Below are positions 33,703-43,365 of a stretch of DNA of 64,000 nucleotides, one piece after another. Location: contig JAFEAT010000012.1 of NCBI GenBank assembly GCA_018266255.1, positions 1 through 64,000 on the forward strand, in the 5' to 3' direction. Each line of letters starts with the position of its first letter. Within the stretch, counting starts at the first letter, position 1. The stretch is from Cyanobacteria bacterium SZAS-4 (GTDB lineage: Bacteria > Cyanobacteriota > Vampirovibrionia > Obscuribacterales > Obscuribacteraceae). A program made the translations under genes and the position numbers. The notes under the pieces were generated by a model. The model was not told the origin of the DNA and ran no database searches. It saw only the letters and a list, made by a program, of their open reading frames with translations.

Positions 33703-34770
33703 ATGCAGTATAAAACTTTAGGTAACACAGGACTTCTTGTTTCGACAATCTGTTTTGGTGCCATGACTTTTGGAGACAAGGGTCCATTCAAGGCGATGGG
33801 CGGCCTGAATCAGTCTCAAGCAGACGACATCATCAAATCTTGCGTCGATGCGGGAGTCAATTTTTTCGATACCGCTGACGTTTATGCAGAAGGTGCCAGT
33901 GAAGAAATTCTCGGGCAGTCATTCCGCAATCTCGGCATCGAACGCAAAGATGTTGTAATTGCTACCAAGTGCTATGGACGTGTGGGTGAAGGCCGCAACG
34001 ACGTTGGCGCTTCGAGAAAGCACATTTTAGAAGCTGTTGATGCCAGTTTGCGTCGTCTGCAAACAGACTACATCGACCTCTATCAGATTCACGGCACAGA
34101 TGTTGTTACACCGCTTGAAGAAACACTTCGTGCGCTCGACACTCTCGTAAATTCTGGCAAGGTTCGCTACATCGGCGTGTCTAACTGGCATGCGTGGAGA
34201 ATTGCCAAAGCACTTGGAATTTCAGAGAACAAAAATCTTGCACGCTTCGACTGCTTACAGGCGTACTACTCAATCGCTGGTCGTGAGCTAGAGCGAGAAA
34301 TCGTGCCATTGTTAGAGCATGAGAAAACTGGTTTGATTGTTTGGAGTCCGCTCGCTGGTGGCTTGCTGTCTGGAAAGTATTCACGCGATAATCAGAAGCC
34401 TGCAAACTCACGACGATCAGATTTCGATTTCCCGCTTGTCGACAAAGAGCGCGCCTGGAGAATTCTCGACGTTATCGCTCCGATTGCGAAAGCGCACAAT
34501 TGCACAGCCGCAACAATTTCACTGGCTTGGTTGTTGGCAAAACCTGCTGTTACTTCCATCATCATCGGTGCTAGAAACGATCAGCAATTGCAAGATAACT
34601 TGAAGTCTGTCGATATCAAATTGAGTGACGACGAAATGAAGTTGCTCAATGCTGTAAGCGAATTGCCACTCGAGTATCCAGGTTGGATGGTTCCTTTCCA
34701 AGCAATGGATCGACTTGAGCCTGTGCCCGATCGTTGGAAGCGTATGGCCGAAGCCCTTGCCACCAAATAG
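33703..34770 (+). CDS. Aldo/keto reductase
   Basis: 355 residues; AAGGA lies 8 nt before the ATG. The full catalytic tetrad of the NADPH-dependent AKR barrel is present: Asp56 (FFDTADVY), Tyr61, Lys89 (VIATKCYG) and His130 (YQIHGTD). LAWLLAKPAVTSIIIGARN is the usual cofactor-binding end. It resembles the YajO/general-stress AKR group of about 340 residues and would reduce aldehydes or quinones in the cytoplasm. Regulation by the upstream TetR is likely, and a terminator follows. Confidence 0.93.
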   Translation: MQYKTLGNTGLLVSTICFGAMTFGDKGPFKAMGGLNQSQADDIIKSCVDAGVNFFDTADVYAEGASEEILGQSFRNLGIERKDVVIATKCYGRVGEGRNDVGASRKHILEAVDASLRRLQTDYIDLYQIHGTDVVTPLEETLRALDTLVNSGKVRYIGVSNWHAWRIAKALGISENKNLARFDCLQAYYSIAGRELEREIVPLLEHEKTGLIVWSPLAGGLLSGKYSRDNQKPANSRRSDFDFPLVDKERAWRILDVIAPIAKAHNCTAATISLAWLLAKPAVTSIIIGARNDQQLQDNLKSVDIKLSDDEMKLLNAVSELPLEYPGWMVPFQAMDRLEPVPDRWKRMAEALATK

Positions 34771-34840
34771 GCAATCAAAAGGTGATTCGCGAAAGATTGG
34801 AAAGCAAAAGCAAAGACTGAAAGTAAACAGCGAAAAGACT

Positions 34841-34874
34841 GAGGCGAAGGAGAAATCTTTCGTCTCTTTCTTTG
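34841..34874 (+). terminator. Rho-independent terminator of the reductase gene
   Basis: GAGGCGAAGG (34841-34850) pairs with CTTTCGTCTC (34857-34866), using two G-U pairs, around a 6-nt loop, and is followed by TTTCTTTG. Confidence 0.75.
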
Positions 34875-34893
34875 TATATTCCAGCGGAAAAAT

Positions 34894-35934
34894 TTAAGGA
34901 CGAGAGCTCTGGGTGACGTTGAAGTCCTGCACCGTTGTTTTTGGTGAACCTTGCTGTGGTGCGTACAACTGTTGAATTTTTCTAGTCAGGGATTGCACTG
35001 TATTAGTGTGCTTGCCGTATGCGTTTTCGTAGATCGATAAAACACGCATGTACATTGGTTCGCCTTCGTCTTTGCGATTCATTTGCGTGTATAGATCGCC
35101 GAGTTTTAGCAGGCAACTCGCCACGCTCAGACCGTCAGCGCCGTGAATTGCTTCGAGAATGGTAAGTTGTCGCGTCAATACAAACGCGGCTAAGTCGAGG
35201 CGATTCTGGGCTTGGTAGACCGTGGCGAGGTCCTGCAATGTGCTGCTGACTTCAACACCATACGCACCAAAATTGATTTCCTCAATTGTCAGTGCACGTA
35301 AGTATATGCTTTCAGCAGCAGGAAACGCGTTCTGACGAACATAGCATTCGGCCAGTCTTTTCAGAGTGAACGAAATCACTAAATCGTCGCTACGCAAAGC
35401 TTCTTCTTGTAACTTCAACAGATATCGATATATCGATTCAGCCTTGAGTGGTGAACCGCAATTTTCGTAGATGCTAGCTAATTGATCGATAGTTCGTACT
35501 AGTAAGCTGTCGTTCGGCGCCAAATTGCGCGCTCTGAATTCCACCAGCCGCCTCACAAGCGGCTCAGCCTGCGGGTATTTGCCCCGGTTGCAATAAAACC
35601 AGGCCAGCTCTTCCAGGCTGCGTTCCAAACTTCCATCGACTGCGCCAAGTGATTGCTCACTCACTTCCAATGCTTGAATAAACAGGCGTTCGGCTTCTTC
35701 ACCGCGTCCCTGTTCCAGATATTGCATCGCCAACTTCGAGATGCTTGCACTCTCAGTCGGTATCTCTTCGCCTTTGTAGAAGTTGTCTTGTTCCCACTTC
35801 GTTATCGGACCATCTGGCTGGAACGCCATTCTGTCCATCTGTGCGTGCATCGATGCAGTAATCTTCGTGCGGCGCGTCACCTCGCCATCGAACGCAGAAT
35901 CTTTTTTCTTCGCTCGGCTCGACATCATGTGCAT
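34894..35934 (-). CDS. TPR protein, kinesin-light-chain type
   Basis: 346 residues from ATG 35934 (two further ATGs follow within 4 codons). About five tandem 42-residue repeats of the kinesin-light-chain TPR class (AERLFIQALEVSEQSLG, AEPLVRRLVEFRARNLA, AESIYRYLLKLQEEALR, AESIYLRALTIEEINFG, GEPMYMRVLSIYENAYG). The N-terminus is polar and charged and the C-terminus Gln/Pro-rich. No enzymatic domain, signal or anchor, so it is a cytoplasmic scaffold for an unidentified partner. Confidence 0.85.
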   Translation of the reverse strand: MHMMSSRAKKKDSAFDGEVTRRTKITASMHAQMDRMAFQPDGPITKWEQDNFYKGEEIPTESASISKLAMQYLEQGRGEEAERLFIQALEVSEQSLGAVDGSLERSLEELAWFYCNRGKYPQAEPLVRRLVEFRARNLAPNDSLLVRTIDQLASIYENCGSPLKAESIYRYLLKLQEEALRSDDLVISFTLKRLAECYVRQNAFPAAESIYLRALTIEEINFGAYGVEVSSTLQDLATVYQAQNRLDLAAFVLTRQLTILEAIHGADGLSVASCLLKLGDLYTQMNRKDEGEPMYMRVLSIYENAYGKHTNTVQSLTRKIQQLYAPQQGSPKTTVQDFNVTQSSRP

Positions 35935-36171
35935 TTAGTAAATGTCCTGTGACGAAATCCAGTGGGACGCGTCCTGTGTCGCGCTCCAACTTCATATTGC
36001 CTGGAGTTCTATAGTGTATGAGAAACTCGCTTGTGACAAGTGGTGTAATTCCCACCCGTGGCGGGAAAGCCTGGCTGAGTCAGCATTCTCAAAAAACAAT
36101 CGGGTCGTAATAAAACAAAATTACGTTCCGATAAGCTTCAAGTTACGTCAGATAAAGCTGCTGAGGGATGT

Positions 36172-36202
36172 AAACCCCTAAGCAAAACGTGCAAACCCCT
36201 AA
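36172..36202. promoter_or_regulatory. Paired direct repeats AAACCCCTAA (21-bp phase)
   Basis: AAACCCCTAA occurs at 36172-36181 and 36193-36202, 21 bp apart (two helical turns), a spacing used by dimeric regulators. A second pair of direct repeats, ATCCGCAC, is at 36210-36217 and 36235-36242. All lie in the 320-nt gene-free stretch 35935-36254 between two minus-strand genes; nothing else is recognised there. Confidence 0.35.
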
Positions 36203-36254
36203 CACTTTTATCCGCACTTCGATTTAGCATTGTCATCCGCACCAGATTTGAGTT

Positions 36255-37004
36255 CTATTTCTTGCTCAACTCTTTCAATTGACGCAGTAATCTTTTTCGA
36301 ATTTCGTTCAAGCCCGATGTCTCATCTTTGAGAGCCTGAGCCGCTTTCGTGATGGCGACTTTGTCGTAATTCGGTTGACCTCTTTCGTCCATTGTCGCTG
36401 GTCTGGTTAGTGAATCTAGACGCGCATATTGTTCGTCTACTTGCTGCATATTGTCTTGCATAATTTCGACTGTGACTTTGATACTCGTATCAATGTTTGC
36501 CGCCGGGCCGATTGCGTTAACTTCGGTAGTGAGCATTCTTAGAAGTGCAGTGATTTCAGCTTCGTCATGGTCGACCCACTTTCTGCGTGCCGGCAATGGT
36601 TTCAACGCACCAGGAAAGGGCGGCTGCACGTGTGCCAAACCGGGCTGTCCCTCCATCCATGGGTCCATGATCATGTTATCCAGCGCATCTGCGTTGTAAG
36701 TGCGATTGCATTCGGCTTGTAGACTTTGGGCCGCGTTATAGGTTTTCTTTAGCGTGTCCACCAGGTCGTGTAATTGATCCTCTATGGCTTTGGGATCTGG
36801 TGGAGTGGTGGTAGTTGTGACGGCAGATGTTGTGGTGGCAAGTCTCGGTGTGGCGGGTGACACTGTAGTGGTCGTTGTGCTGGACGTCGATGTTGTGGTG
36901 ACCGGTGGTGAAGCGACTGCGACCGGTTGGTCGGCTGCTACGCCGTTTTGCACCAACATGCATGTTCCGATTCCACAGAGAGTTGAGAGCACTTTACTGC
37001 GCAT
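36255..37004 (-). CDS. Secreted Thr-rich hypothetical protein
   Basis: 249 residues. Signal peptide (LSTLCGIGTCMLVQNGVAA), a Thr-tract linker (VTTTSTSSTTTTTVSP ... TTTTTPP) to about residue 85, then a helical domain of about 165 residues (IEDQLHDLVDTLKKTYNAAQSLQAE, ALKDETSGLNEIRKRLLRQLKELSKK). It starts inside the stop of the DUF3160 gene (TAATG), so it is the last gene of the acylase-serA-DUF3160 string. No family recognised. Confidence 0.75.
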   Translation of the reverse strand: MRSKVLSTLCGIGTCMLVQNGVAADQPVAVASPPVTTTSTSSTTTTTVSPATPRLATTTSAVTTTTTPPDPKAIEDQLHDLVDTLKKTYNAAQSLQAECNRTYNADALDNMIMDPWMEGQPGLAHVQPPFPGALKPLPARRKWVDHDEAEITALLRMLTTEVNAIGPAANIDTSIKVTVEIMQDNMQQVDEQYARLDSLTRPATMDERGQPNYDKVAITKAAQALKDETSGLNEIRKRLLRQLKELSKK

Positions 37005-39250
37005 TAGTTTCCTCCGATTGCTGGTTGGTCCTGAATAACTTCAAACTGTTCGGTCCAAGATGGAGGTGAGAGAAAACCAAACTCCATTTTTCTTTCTAGA
37101 TGTTCCGGTTTAATCGGTCCACCGTGCAGCTCGTGATAGCTGTACATTGCGCCTCTTGCTACGGTAAGCGTGCGACCCGTTTGGAAGATGATAAAAAGCA
37201 TTGCCGGACGTCCCAGCGCCATGCTGGCACCAGAATCGGTACTACCCTTCGGTTCGTTCTCGTTGGTGAACCCCGTATCTAAAAATAACGTGCCGGCAGT
37301 CGGCGGCGAAAAATTGTCCAACACTGTATCAATCTGCCCGAGGAAAGCCGCATCAGCAGGCAATGGGCTACCGCCATTAATTTCGCGTGTGGCGATCGTC
37401 TCTAGTCTCTGAAGCAGTTTTACGAGTTCTTGAATGCGCGCATCGTATTTTTTCGGTGGATATCCAAGCCCAGTCATTTGGTTTTCCAGGCGCTGTATTT
37501 CTATGCGCATGTTTCGAAATACTTCTGGTGCCGGTTCGACATAGTGTTTGAGCGCTGGTCCTGCAGTGTTTGTAGCGGCCCCGGCTGCGCCACTTGCGAT
37601 GCTTTTCATTCCGGCTGATTGAACTGCGCTAGCGACCGACGGTGATAAATTTGCCGTATTGCCGGGTTGGATTATCGGTTTGATGTCTGCTATGTCATCA
37701 TCTTTCGGTGGCACCACTGGTTCTAATGCAATTTGATTGTCTAGCCAGGCACCGAATCCACTCTCAAGTTTTCGAGTCATCCAGAAATTTGTCTTCAGAA
37801 CCGCTTGAACGGCTTCTACAGGCATTTTGAAGTACGAGCCGAAGACTTGCCAGACAACGTCGTTGGTAGGCTGTTTTTTCACTGACTGCATCAAATCTGG
37901 TACCACATTAGTCAGGGTAGGATCCAGCTTCCAGATCATTTCACCTAAGACGTTGGTCGCTTGTGTGATTCCATGAGCATGCATATCCAGTAGTGCCAGG
38001 GGCGGTGCCGGGATATCGCTTCCCTCTTTTGCGAATGTATGACCGCGCTGTTTCAACCATGGCAATTCAGCCACTTCGATAATTGGAAACATCCGAAAAG
38101 CAGCTTGTGTAGCTCTTTCGGGATGACTAGATTCGATATCGAATATGGAAGTGGAAGTAATGTTCAAAGGTCGTTGTCGACGCACGGAGAGCAGCAGTTT
38201 CGTTCGATAAAAAGGTTCTGCTAAACCTTGCAGAGACATTCGTGAGTCGTCGTTATGAGCTTTGAAAACTTCCCTGTAGTCTGTGGGTGTGAGCGTCTTT
38301 ATCTCGGTTGTGATTGGCGCACCTAGCTGAATCATCATTTGATTTACCCGTTGCCAGACTTGCATGCCGGGCTGATTTCCAACGGCGCTTTTATCCAGCG
38401 CTCTGAAGAGCAGCGCTGAGCGTCTGAATGAATCACCTGTGCCGTCGCTTGTCGAATTCTCCGAAAGTGGAAAACCTACTCGCGACAACCACTGTTTGGC
38501 TCGGTAAAAGTTTTGCAGCTTAGGCGAAGTGTTATACCAGCCGTAAGGTTTGTAAGTTGAAAAATCTTCTTCAACGTTGAAGATTACCGACTTTTTGTTT
38601 TGGTACGAACGGATGTTTTGCAGCTCCTTGGTTGCCATTGTCGATGCACCGCCCATCGCTGGTGATGGCAATGTCGGGTCGAGCAACCTCAGGCCGACGC
38701 TCAGGTAGGCGAGGTTTCGCTCCAAATCTGCTCTTACCTCTGCGTCATCAGCTTCTTTGTAGTCTGCCGCAGTTCTCTGCAACATCGACGCTAACAAAGC
38801 TCGCAACTCCGGCTGCAGGTGCTCATCGATCATGTTAGCCAACATGCCGTTTCGCAGAGCGAGGAAGGAGTGCATTAACGCGTCAACGGTAACGAAATTG
38901 CTTTTCTTCTTCAGTCTGTTGGCTCGATACAATTCGGCTATGGTGTTGTATTTGGTGTTATCGATAACGATGAAAAGATTGGTGCCGAGAGTGGCAGTAT
39001 TTTTTTCGTTAAGACCACCAACCGTCAAACCCTGCAGGTCGACTGGATTTGGATACGCATAGGGGATTTCCGTGTGCGGAAATAAATCCTCCAGATTCGC
39101 TTCTTTCTTGTGCGTCGGAACTTGCGGCTTCTCTTTGGGTGGCAAGCGCATCGGCGTCATATCGAGTGCCGGTGTAGTCTGCGCCAAAGCAACAGTCGGA
39201 AGACTGACTGCCAAAGCGAGTATCCACGCTATGCCACGCCCTGGTGACAT
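37004..39250 (-). CDS. DUF3160-family secreted protein
   Basis: 748 residues with a signal peptide (IAWILALAVSLPTVALAQ). The DUF3160 pattern is clear: NTIAELYRANRLKKKSNFVTVDALMHSFLALRNG near residue 105-140 and LDTGFTNENEPKG, GGPIKPEHLERKMEFGFLSPPSW near the end. The family is extracytoplasmic, of unknown function, and occurs in Cyanobacteria, Chloroflexi and other phyla. The gene begins immediately after the serA stop (TAA then ATG) and its own stop overlaps the next start. Confidence 0.85.
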   Translation of the reverse strand: MSPGRGIAWILALAVSLPTVALAQTTPALDMTPMRLPPKEKPQVPTHKKEANLEDLFPHTEIPYAYPNPVDLQGLTVGGLNEKNTATLGTNLFIVIDNTKYNTIAELYRANRLKKKSNFVTVDALMHSFLALRNGMLANMIDEHLQPELRALLASMLQRTAADYKEADDAEVRADLERNLAYLSVGLRLLDPTLPSPAMGGASTMATKELQNIRSYQNKKSVIFNVEEDFSTYKPYGWYNTSPKLQNFYRAKQWLSRVGFPLSENSTSDGTGDSFRRSALLFRALDKSAVGNQPGMQVWQRVNQMMIQLGAPITTEIKTLTPTDYREVFKAHNDDSRMSLQGLAEPFYRTKLLLSVRRQRPLNITSTSIFDIESSHPERATQAAFRMFPIIEVAELPWLKQRGHTFAKEGSDIPAPPLALLDMHAHGITQATNVLGEMIWKLDPTLTNVVPDLMQSVKKQPTNDVVWQVFGSYFKMPVEAVQAVLKTNFWMTRKLESGFGAWLDNQIALEPVVPPKDDDIADIKPIIQPGNTANLSPSVASAVQSAGMKSIASGAAGAATNTAGPALKHYVEPAPEVFRNMRIEIQRLENQMTGLGYPPKKYDARIQELVKLLQRLETIATREINGGSPLPADAAFLGQIDTVLDNFSPPTAGTLFLDTGFTNENEPKGSTDSGASMALGRPAMLFIIFQTGRTLTVARGAMYSYHELHGGPIKPEHLERKMEFGFLSPPSWTEQFEVIQDQPAIGGN

Positions 39251-40852
39251 TTACGAAGGCAAATGCGATGCCGGTAGCAATGACACAAACTTCGCCATGT
39301 GGATGCCGTCGATGCTGGTCAGTTCTCTGACCAGGTCAGGTTTAATTGGATCGTCCAAAGTCATTACCATTACGGAATTTTCGCGAACGCCTTTGCGCCC
39401 TACACTCATTGTAGAGATGTTGACGTCAAATTTCCCGAGTGCACCCGCAACTTTGGCTACCATACCGGGTTGATCCTTGTGCGCAGTGAAGAGCATATAG
39501 CGCTGCGGTGTCAGGTTGATCGGATGGTCGTTGATGTGTGTGATGATTGGTTCGTCGTGTGGAAGAACGGTTCCCGACAGGGATGAGACACCCTTATCTG
39601 TCGAAATCATGATGGAAAGTTCTTCGCGGAACTGACCAGATTGTTCGCCTTTGCTTTCGCGAACGTGGATGCCGTTATTTTTCGCGATCAACTCAGCATT
39701 GACATAGGTGACGCTTTCCATTCTGCGCAAAAGCATTCCGCGCAATGCGGCTACTGCTAGAGGCTTGGTGTCTTTTTGCGCTAGTCCGCCGTAAGCGATT
39801 ACTTCAATTTCTTTGACTGTACCTTCGCTCAATTCGCCTGCGATCGAGCCCATAGCTTCGGCCAACCAAACATATTTGCCCAAGCTCTTCAAAATATCTG
39901 GACGCATGAACGGCAAATTGACTGGGCTGCGAGCCAGTCCTGTAGTGAGATAGTCTCGCATCTGTTCTGCCAGGTCGATTGCGACGTTAAATTGCGCTTC
40001 CACTGTAGATGCACCAAGGTGTGGTGTGAGAACAACTTTGTCGCCCAATGCTAGAAGTGGAGAATCAGTTGGAGGCTCATTCTCGAAAACGTCGAGTGCT
40101 GCTCCTGCAACTCGCCCTTCAGTGATTGCCTTGGCCAAGGCTGCTTCGTCGATGATGCCACCACGTGAGCAGTTGATGATACGAACGCCTGGTTTGACTC
40201 GCTGCAGAACGGCGCCGCTGATCAGCCCAGTTGTTTCGCGTGTCTTCGGTGTATGAATCGTGATGAAGTCAGCGCGTTTCCAAATTTCTTCCAGCGGGAC
40301 GCTTTGGATATTAAGTTGTGCAGCACGTTCAGGGCTGAAGAATGGATCGAATACGATTACTTTCATTCCCATCGCCTGACAGGCTTGAGCGACGCGTCCG
40401 CCAACCTTGCCGAGTCCGATCACGCCGAGAGTTTTGTTGAATAACTCGCAACCGATGTATTTGTTTCGTTCCCATTTGCCAGCTTTCAATGATTGGTCAG
40501 CTGCCGGCACACATCTGGCGAGCGACATCATGATTGCCACTGTGTGTTCTGCTGCGCTAGCAGTGTTGCCCTCTGGTGAGTTGATCACAAGCACGCCAGC
40601 TTCGGTTGCGGCGATGATATCGATGTTGTCGACTCCGACGCCCGCTCTGCCGACTACTTTCAGTTTGGTGCCGCGCTTGAGCACTTCTGCCGTCACCTTG
40701 GTGCGGCTGCGAACCAGCAACGCATCGTAGTCGCCGATTCGTTCGAGCAGCTGCTCGGGGGTAATCTTTGGGTCGTAACTGACTGTTAGAGCCTGTTCCA
40801 AAAGGTCGATGCCCTCAGAGCTGATTTCATCTGCCACCATTACTTTGAGCAT
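39251..40852 (-). CDS. serA: D-3-phosphoglycerate dehydrogenase
   Basis: 533 residues from ATG 40852, which has AAGGA 7 nt upstream and gives the standard N-terminus (MLKVMVADEI). An ATG at 40924 is in frame, adds 24 residues and lies inside the acylase gene's end. Order: substrate domain, NAD domain (GVIGLGKVGGRVAQ, NCSRGGIIDEAAL, PHLGASTVEAQ), an intervening ASB domain (RSPVNLPF ... ), and a C-terminal ACT domain (DQPGMVAKVAGALGKFDVNISTMSVGR). It makes 3-phosphohydroxypyruvate for serine synthesis; the ACT domain may bind serine for feedback. The neighbours (acylase, DUF3160) are unusual for serA. Confidence 0.95.
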   Translation of the reverse strand: MLKVMVADEISSEGIDLLEQALTVSYDPKITPEQLLERIGDYDALLVRSRTKVTAEVLKRGTKLKVVGRAGVGVDNIDIIAATEAGVLVINSPEGNTASAAEHTVAIMMSLARCVPAADQSLKAGKWERNKYIGCELFNKTLGVIGLGKVGGRVAQACQAMGMKVIVFDPFFSPERAAQLNIQSVPLEEIWKRADFITIHTPKTRETTGLISGAVLQRVKPGVRIINCSRGGIIDEAALAKAITEGRVAGAALDVFENEPPTDSPLLALGDKVVLTPHLGASTVEAQFNVAIDLAEQMRDYLTTGLARSPVNLPFMRPDILKSLGKYVWLAEAMGSIAGELSEGTVKEIEVIAYGGLAQKDTKPLAVAALRGMLLRRMESVTYVNAELIAKNNGIHVRESKGEQSGQFREELSIMISTDKGVSSLSGTVLPHDEPIITHINDHPINLTPQRYMLFTAHKDQPGMVAKVAGALGKFDVNISTMSVGRKGVRENSVMVMTLDDPIKPDLVRELTSIDGIHMAKFVSLLPASHLPS

Positions 40853-40916
40853 TTTTGTTCCTTTTTGTTCGGTGCTAACTTCACTCAGCAAGTTTTCTGT
40901 TTTAATCACGGCATCC

Positions 40917-43307
40917 TCATTCATTGTTCAAAATTAGTTTGTGTTCTTGTTGCTTATCCAGTTGGGCGGTGGAGAATGCTACGGGGAGCGGCTTCGCCTC
41001 CATCCAAGATTTGAGTTGGTCAGATCTATACGACGATAGAATGTGACCGGATTGTCCTAAAGGAATTGATTCGAAAAACTGATCTGGGTCGGCCATGTCG
41101 ATTAGCAGTCGAACGGTTGGACCCGATGAGCATTTGAAGAGCCACGGTTCAACCTGGAAGTCGACGTTGCAAGCGTTGACAGTGTCGGCATCGCCACCGA
41201 CGCCAACTGGCTGAATCTCGAGCAGTGTGCCGAGTGTCGAACTGACCCATGACGAAACTTCGTCGAGTCGTGACTCGAATCTGATCTTGTGGAAGTTTTG
41301 CCATTGCCACTGCTTCTGATCTTCGGCTTTCGAGGCGACTGTGAGATTTTTGATCGATGCACCAAAGGTTGTGAGAATGAAGGTTTCGTAAGTGCGCTCT
41401 TCTGGTGGCAACCATTCTTTCGGTTTTTGACTGAGCACTTGTTCGACAAAGACTGACCAGCGCGGATAGCGCTTCATATATTCGAGTGTCATCTCTGTTC
41501 CGAGCTTAGGCTCGAGAATACGTTTGGCGAACGTAATGATGAATGATTCGTAGATGCTTGCGGCGACGCTGTCAGGCGTCATCTGACCGTTCCACTTATC
41601 GATGGTGTTGATGGCCGAAAGCTGTAACTTGTCGATAATTTCAGTGCGTGTACTGGCCTGTCGAACCTCTTTCTTAACGAGTGGAGCCAGGTGCGCAAGT
41701 TGGTCGCCCTGCAGATAAGCCATGTCTGGCAAGCCAACTTTCTGATTGCTTTTCTTCAGCGATTCTAAAGCGCCTTCAACCCTCATCGCTCGGAATGGAT
41801 TATTGAAATTGTACGAGCTGAACACAGTCGGTGAATCTGCCACGACATAGTTTGCAGCTGGTTTGAATGCTGCTGGCAGGGAAGCGAAGGCTGCTCGTCC
41901 ACGCCACTCGGAATTGGGCTGCCAGCCTGGCATGAGCTGATTGCCATTGTTGACTGCGCGCACGGGAATGTTTCCTGCGCATTGGTAACCAATGTTTCCT
42001 AGTTTGTCTACGAAGAGAAATGTTTGAGCAGACCCCGCGTAATGCGAAAGTGCGGCATTGAACTCTTGCCAGGTTTTTGCTTGATTGATCGCCCAGATGG
42101 AATCGAAGACTGGCGTTGTGCCGACGTCTGCGCCTGTCCACGCCAGGGCTACTCCGGTCGTCTCTGTTTTGGAAAGAATCGGACCATGTTTTGTCACGAG
42201 TACTTTGTGAATCAACGGTTTGCCGAAACGAACAGGAATTTCTTCCTTCAATTCAGTTACGTTTTCCCAACCAGTGGGGCTGTGATATTTTCCAGGGAAC
42301 TGGGCTGCAAACTGCTCCAGGAAAAGGTCTTGCGTGTCTGCTTTCAGCGCTACGCTGCTCCAACCGATATCGGCATTGCGCCCGATCAGAATTCCGGGCA
42401 CACCGGGGATGGTGGCACCAGCTATGTGCATCTCGCCAGAGGCGAGGGAGCAGATGAACCACTCGTCAGGTGCTGTAAAACCAGAATGTTTGTCGCACGC
42501 CAGGAGCGCGCCTTTACTGTCTGAGAACGGGCCGGCCACCGCCCAGGCGTTGCTGCCCCAGGCCGACTGCGGTGCATTCGGAAAATTGCTTAATTGACTG
42601 ATCGCTTTATGTGCATCAGCTTGCTGACCGGGCTTGTGCTGCGAATCAACTTGCTCGCCGATCAAGTCCTTCAGGAACGTCTGATTGAACAAAGTTCCGG
42701 CTAGCTGATCGCCGATTTTGTCCAGCGCGCGTTGCTTGAGGTCGTCCAGGCGCCATGATTCTTCCAGGGCATACTGATTGTATTTCAAAATTGCAATTGA
42801 ATCGGTAGGATTCCACTTGCCCGGGTCACTCCCGAGAAGCAAGAATTCAGGGCTGACTTTTCCTTGATTAGCTGTCAGATATGCATTTACACCATCACAG
42901 TAGGCCTGAATGTCAGCACGAGTTTTCTTGGATGTTTTTTTCCATTCCTCTTTTGCGATTCGATTGAATCCGATTGTGCGATTCAGTTTGTCTTCTGCCA
43001 GCGAAGAAGAGCCCAGCAAGCCAGACAGCTCACCCAGCGCGGTGCGTCGCAGCACGTCCATCTGAAACATTCTTTCCGATGCCGTGATGTAGCCTTGAGT
43101 AAAAAATATGTCGTGCGATGATGACGCTTCGATGTATGGAATGCCGCGTTCGTCAAATTTGACCATCGCCGAGCGCGAAAGTTGCGGCGCCGAGACGATG
43201 CCGTCCATAACTGGCAAAGAGCGTTGTGCCAGCCACCAACCGAATGTCGGGACACCCAGCAACGTCAGCAAAAGAACGAGCGCTAATATTCTGAACACGA
43301 ATTCCAC
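40917..43307 (-). CDS. Penicillin acylase family protein (Ntn hydrolase)
   Basis: 796 residues. An N-terminal anchor or signal (FRILALVLLLTLLGVPTFGWWL) exports it. The Ntn-hydrolase sign is GSNAWAVAG: autocleavage before Ser252 would leave Ser as the N-terminal nucleophile, with a linker peptide removed before it. Further family marks: FDERGIPYIEA, RMFQMDVLRRTALGELSGLLG, IGRNADIGWSSVALKADTQD, and a late GGDADTVNA. Substrates of the family include penicillin, cephalosporins, acyl-homoserine lactones and other N-acyl amides; quorum-signal or amide hydrolysis in the periplasm is possible. Its last codons overlap the in-frame upstream serA start by 8 nt. Confidence 0.9.
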   Translation of the reverse strand: MEFVFRILALVLLLTLLGVPTFGWWLAQRSLPVMDGIVSAPQLSRSAMVKFDERGIPYIEASSSHDIFFTQGYITASERMFQMDVLRRTALGELSGLLGSSSLAEDKLNRTIGFNRIAKEEWKKTSKKTRADIQAYCDGVNAYLTANQGKVSPEFLLLGSDPGKWNPTDSIAILKYNQYALEESWRLDDLKQRALDKIGDQLAGTLFNQTFLKDLIGEQVDSQHKPGQQADAHKAISQLSNFPNAPQSAWGSNAWAVAGPFSDSKGALLACDKHSGFTAPDEWFICSLASGEMHIAGATIPGVPGILIGRNADIGWSSVALKADTQDLFLEQFAAQFPGKYHSPTGWENVTELKEEIPVRFGKPLIHKVLVTKHGPILSKTETTGVALAWTGADVGTTPVFDSIWAINQAKTWQEFNAALSHYAGSAQTFLFVDKLGNIGYQCAGNIPVRAVNNGNQLMPGWQPNSEWRGRAAFASLPAAFKPAANYVVADSPTVFSSYNFNNPFRAMRVEGALESLKKSNQKVGLPDMAYLQGDQLAHLAPLVKKEVRQASTRTEIIDKLQLSAINTIDKWNGQMTPDSVAASIYESFIITFAKRILEPKLGTEMTLEYMKRYPRWSVFVEQVLSQKPKEWLPPEERTYETFILTTFGASIKNLTVASKAEDQKQWQWQNFHKIRFESRLDEVSSWVSSTLGTLLEIQPVGVGGDADTVNACNVDFQVEPWLFKCSSGPTVRLLIDMADPDQFFESIPLGQSGHILSSYRSDQLKSWMEAKPLPVAFSTAQLDKQQEHKLILNNE

Positions 43308-43365
43308 GTCGGGTCGGGCAGTCTATCGCTGCCAGTAAATTATATGCTGCAATGGTTGTCTGCTC

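Noticed and set aside
36784..37038. Val-rich plus-strand ORF
   Set aside because: Shadow of the Thr-tract of the 36255-37004 gene.
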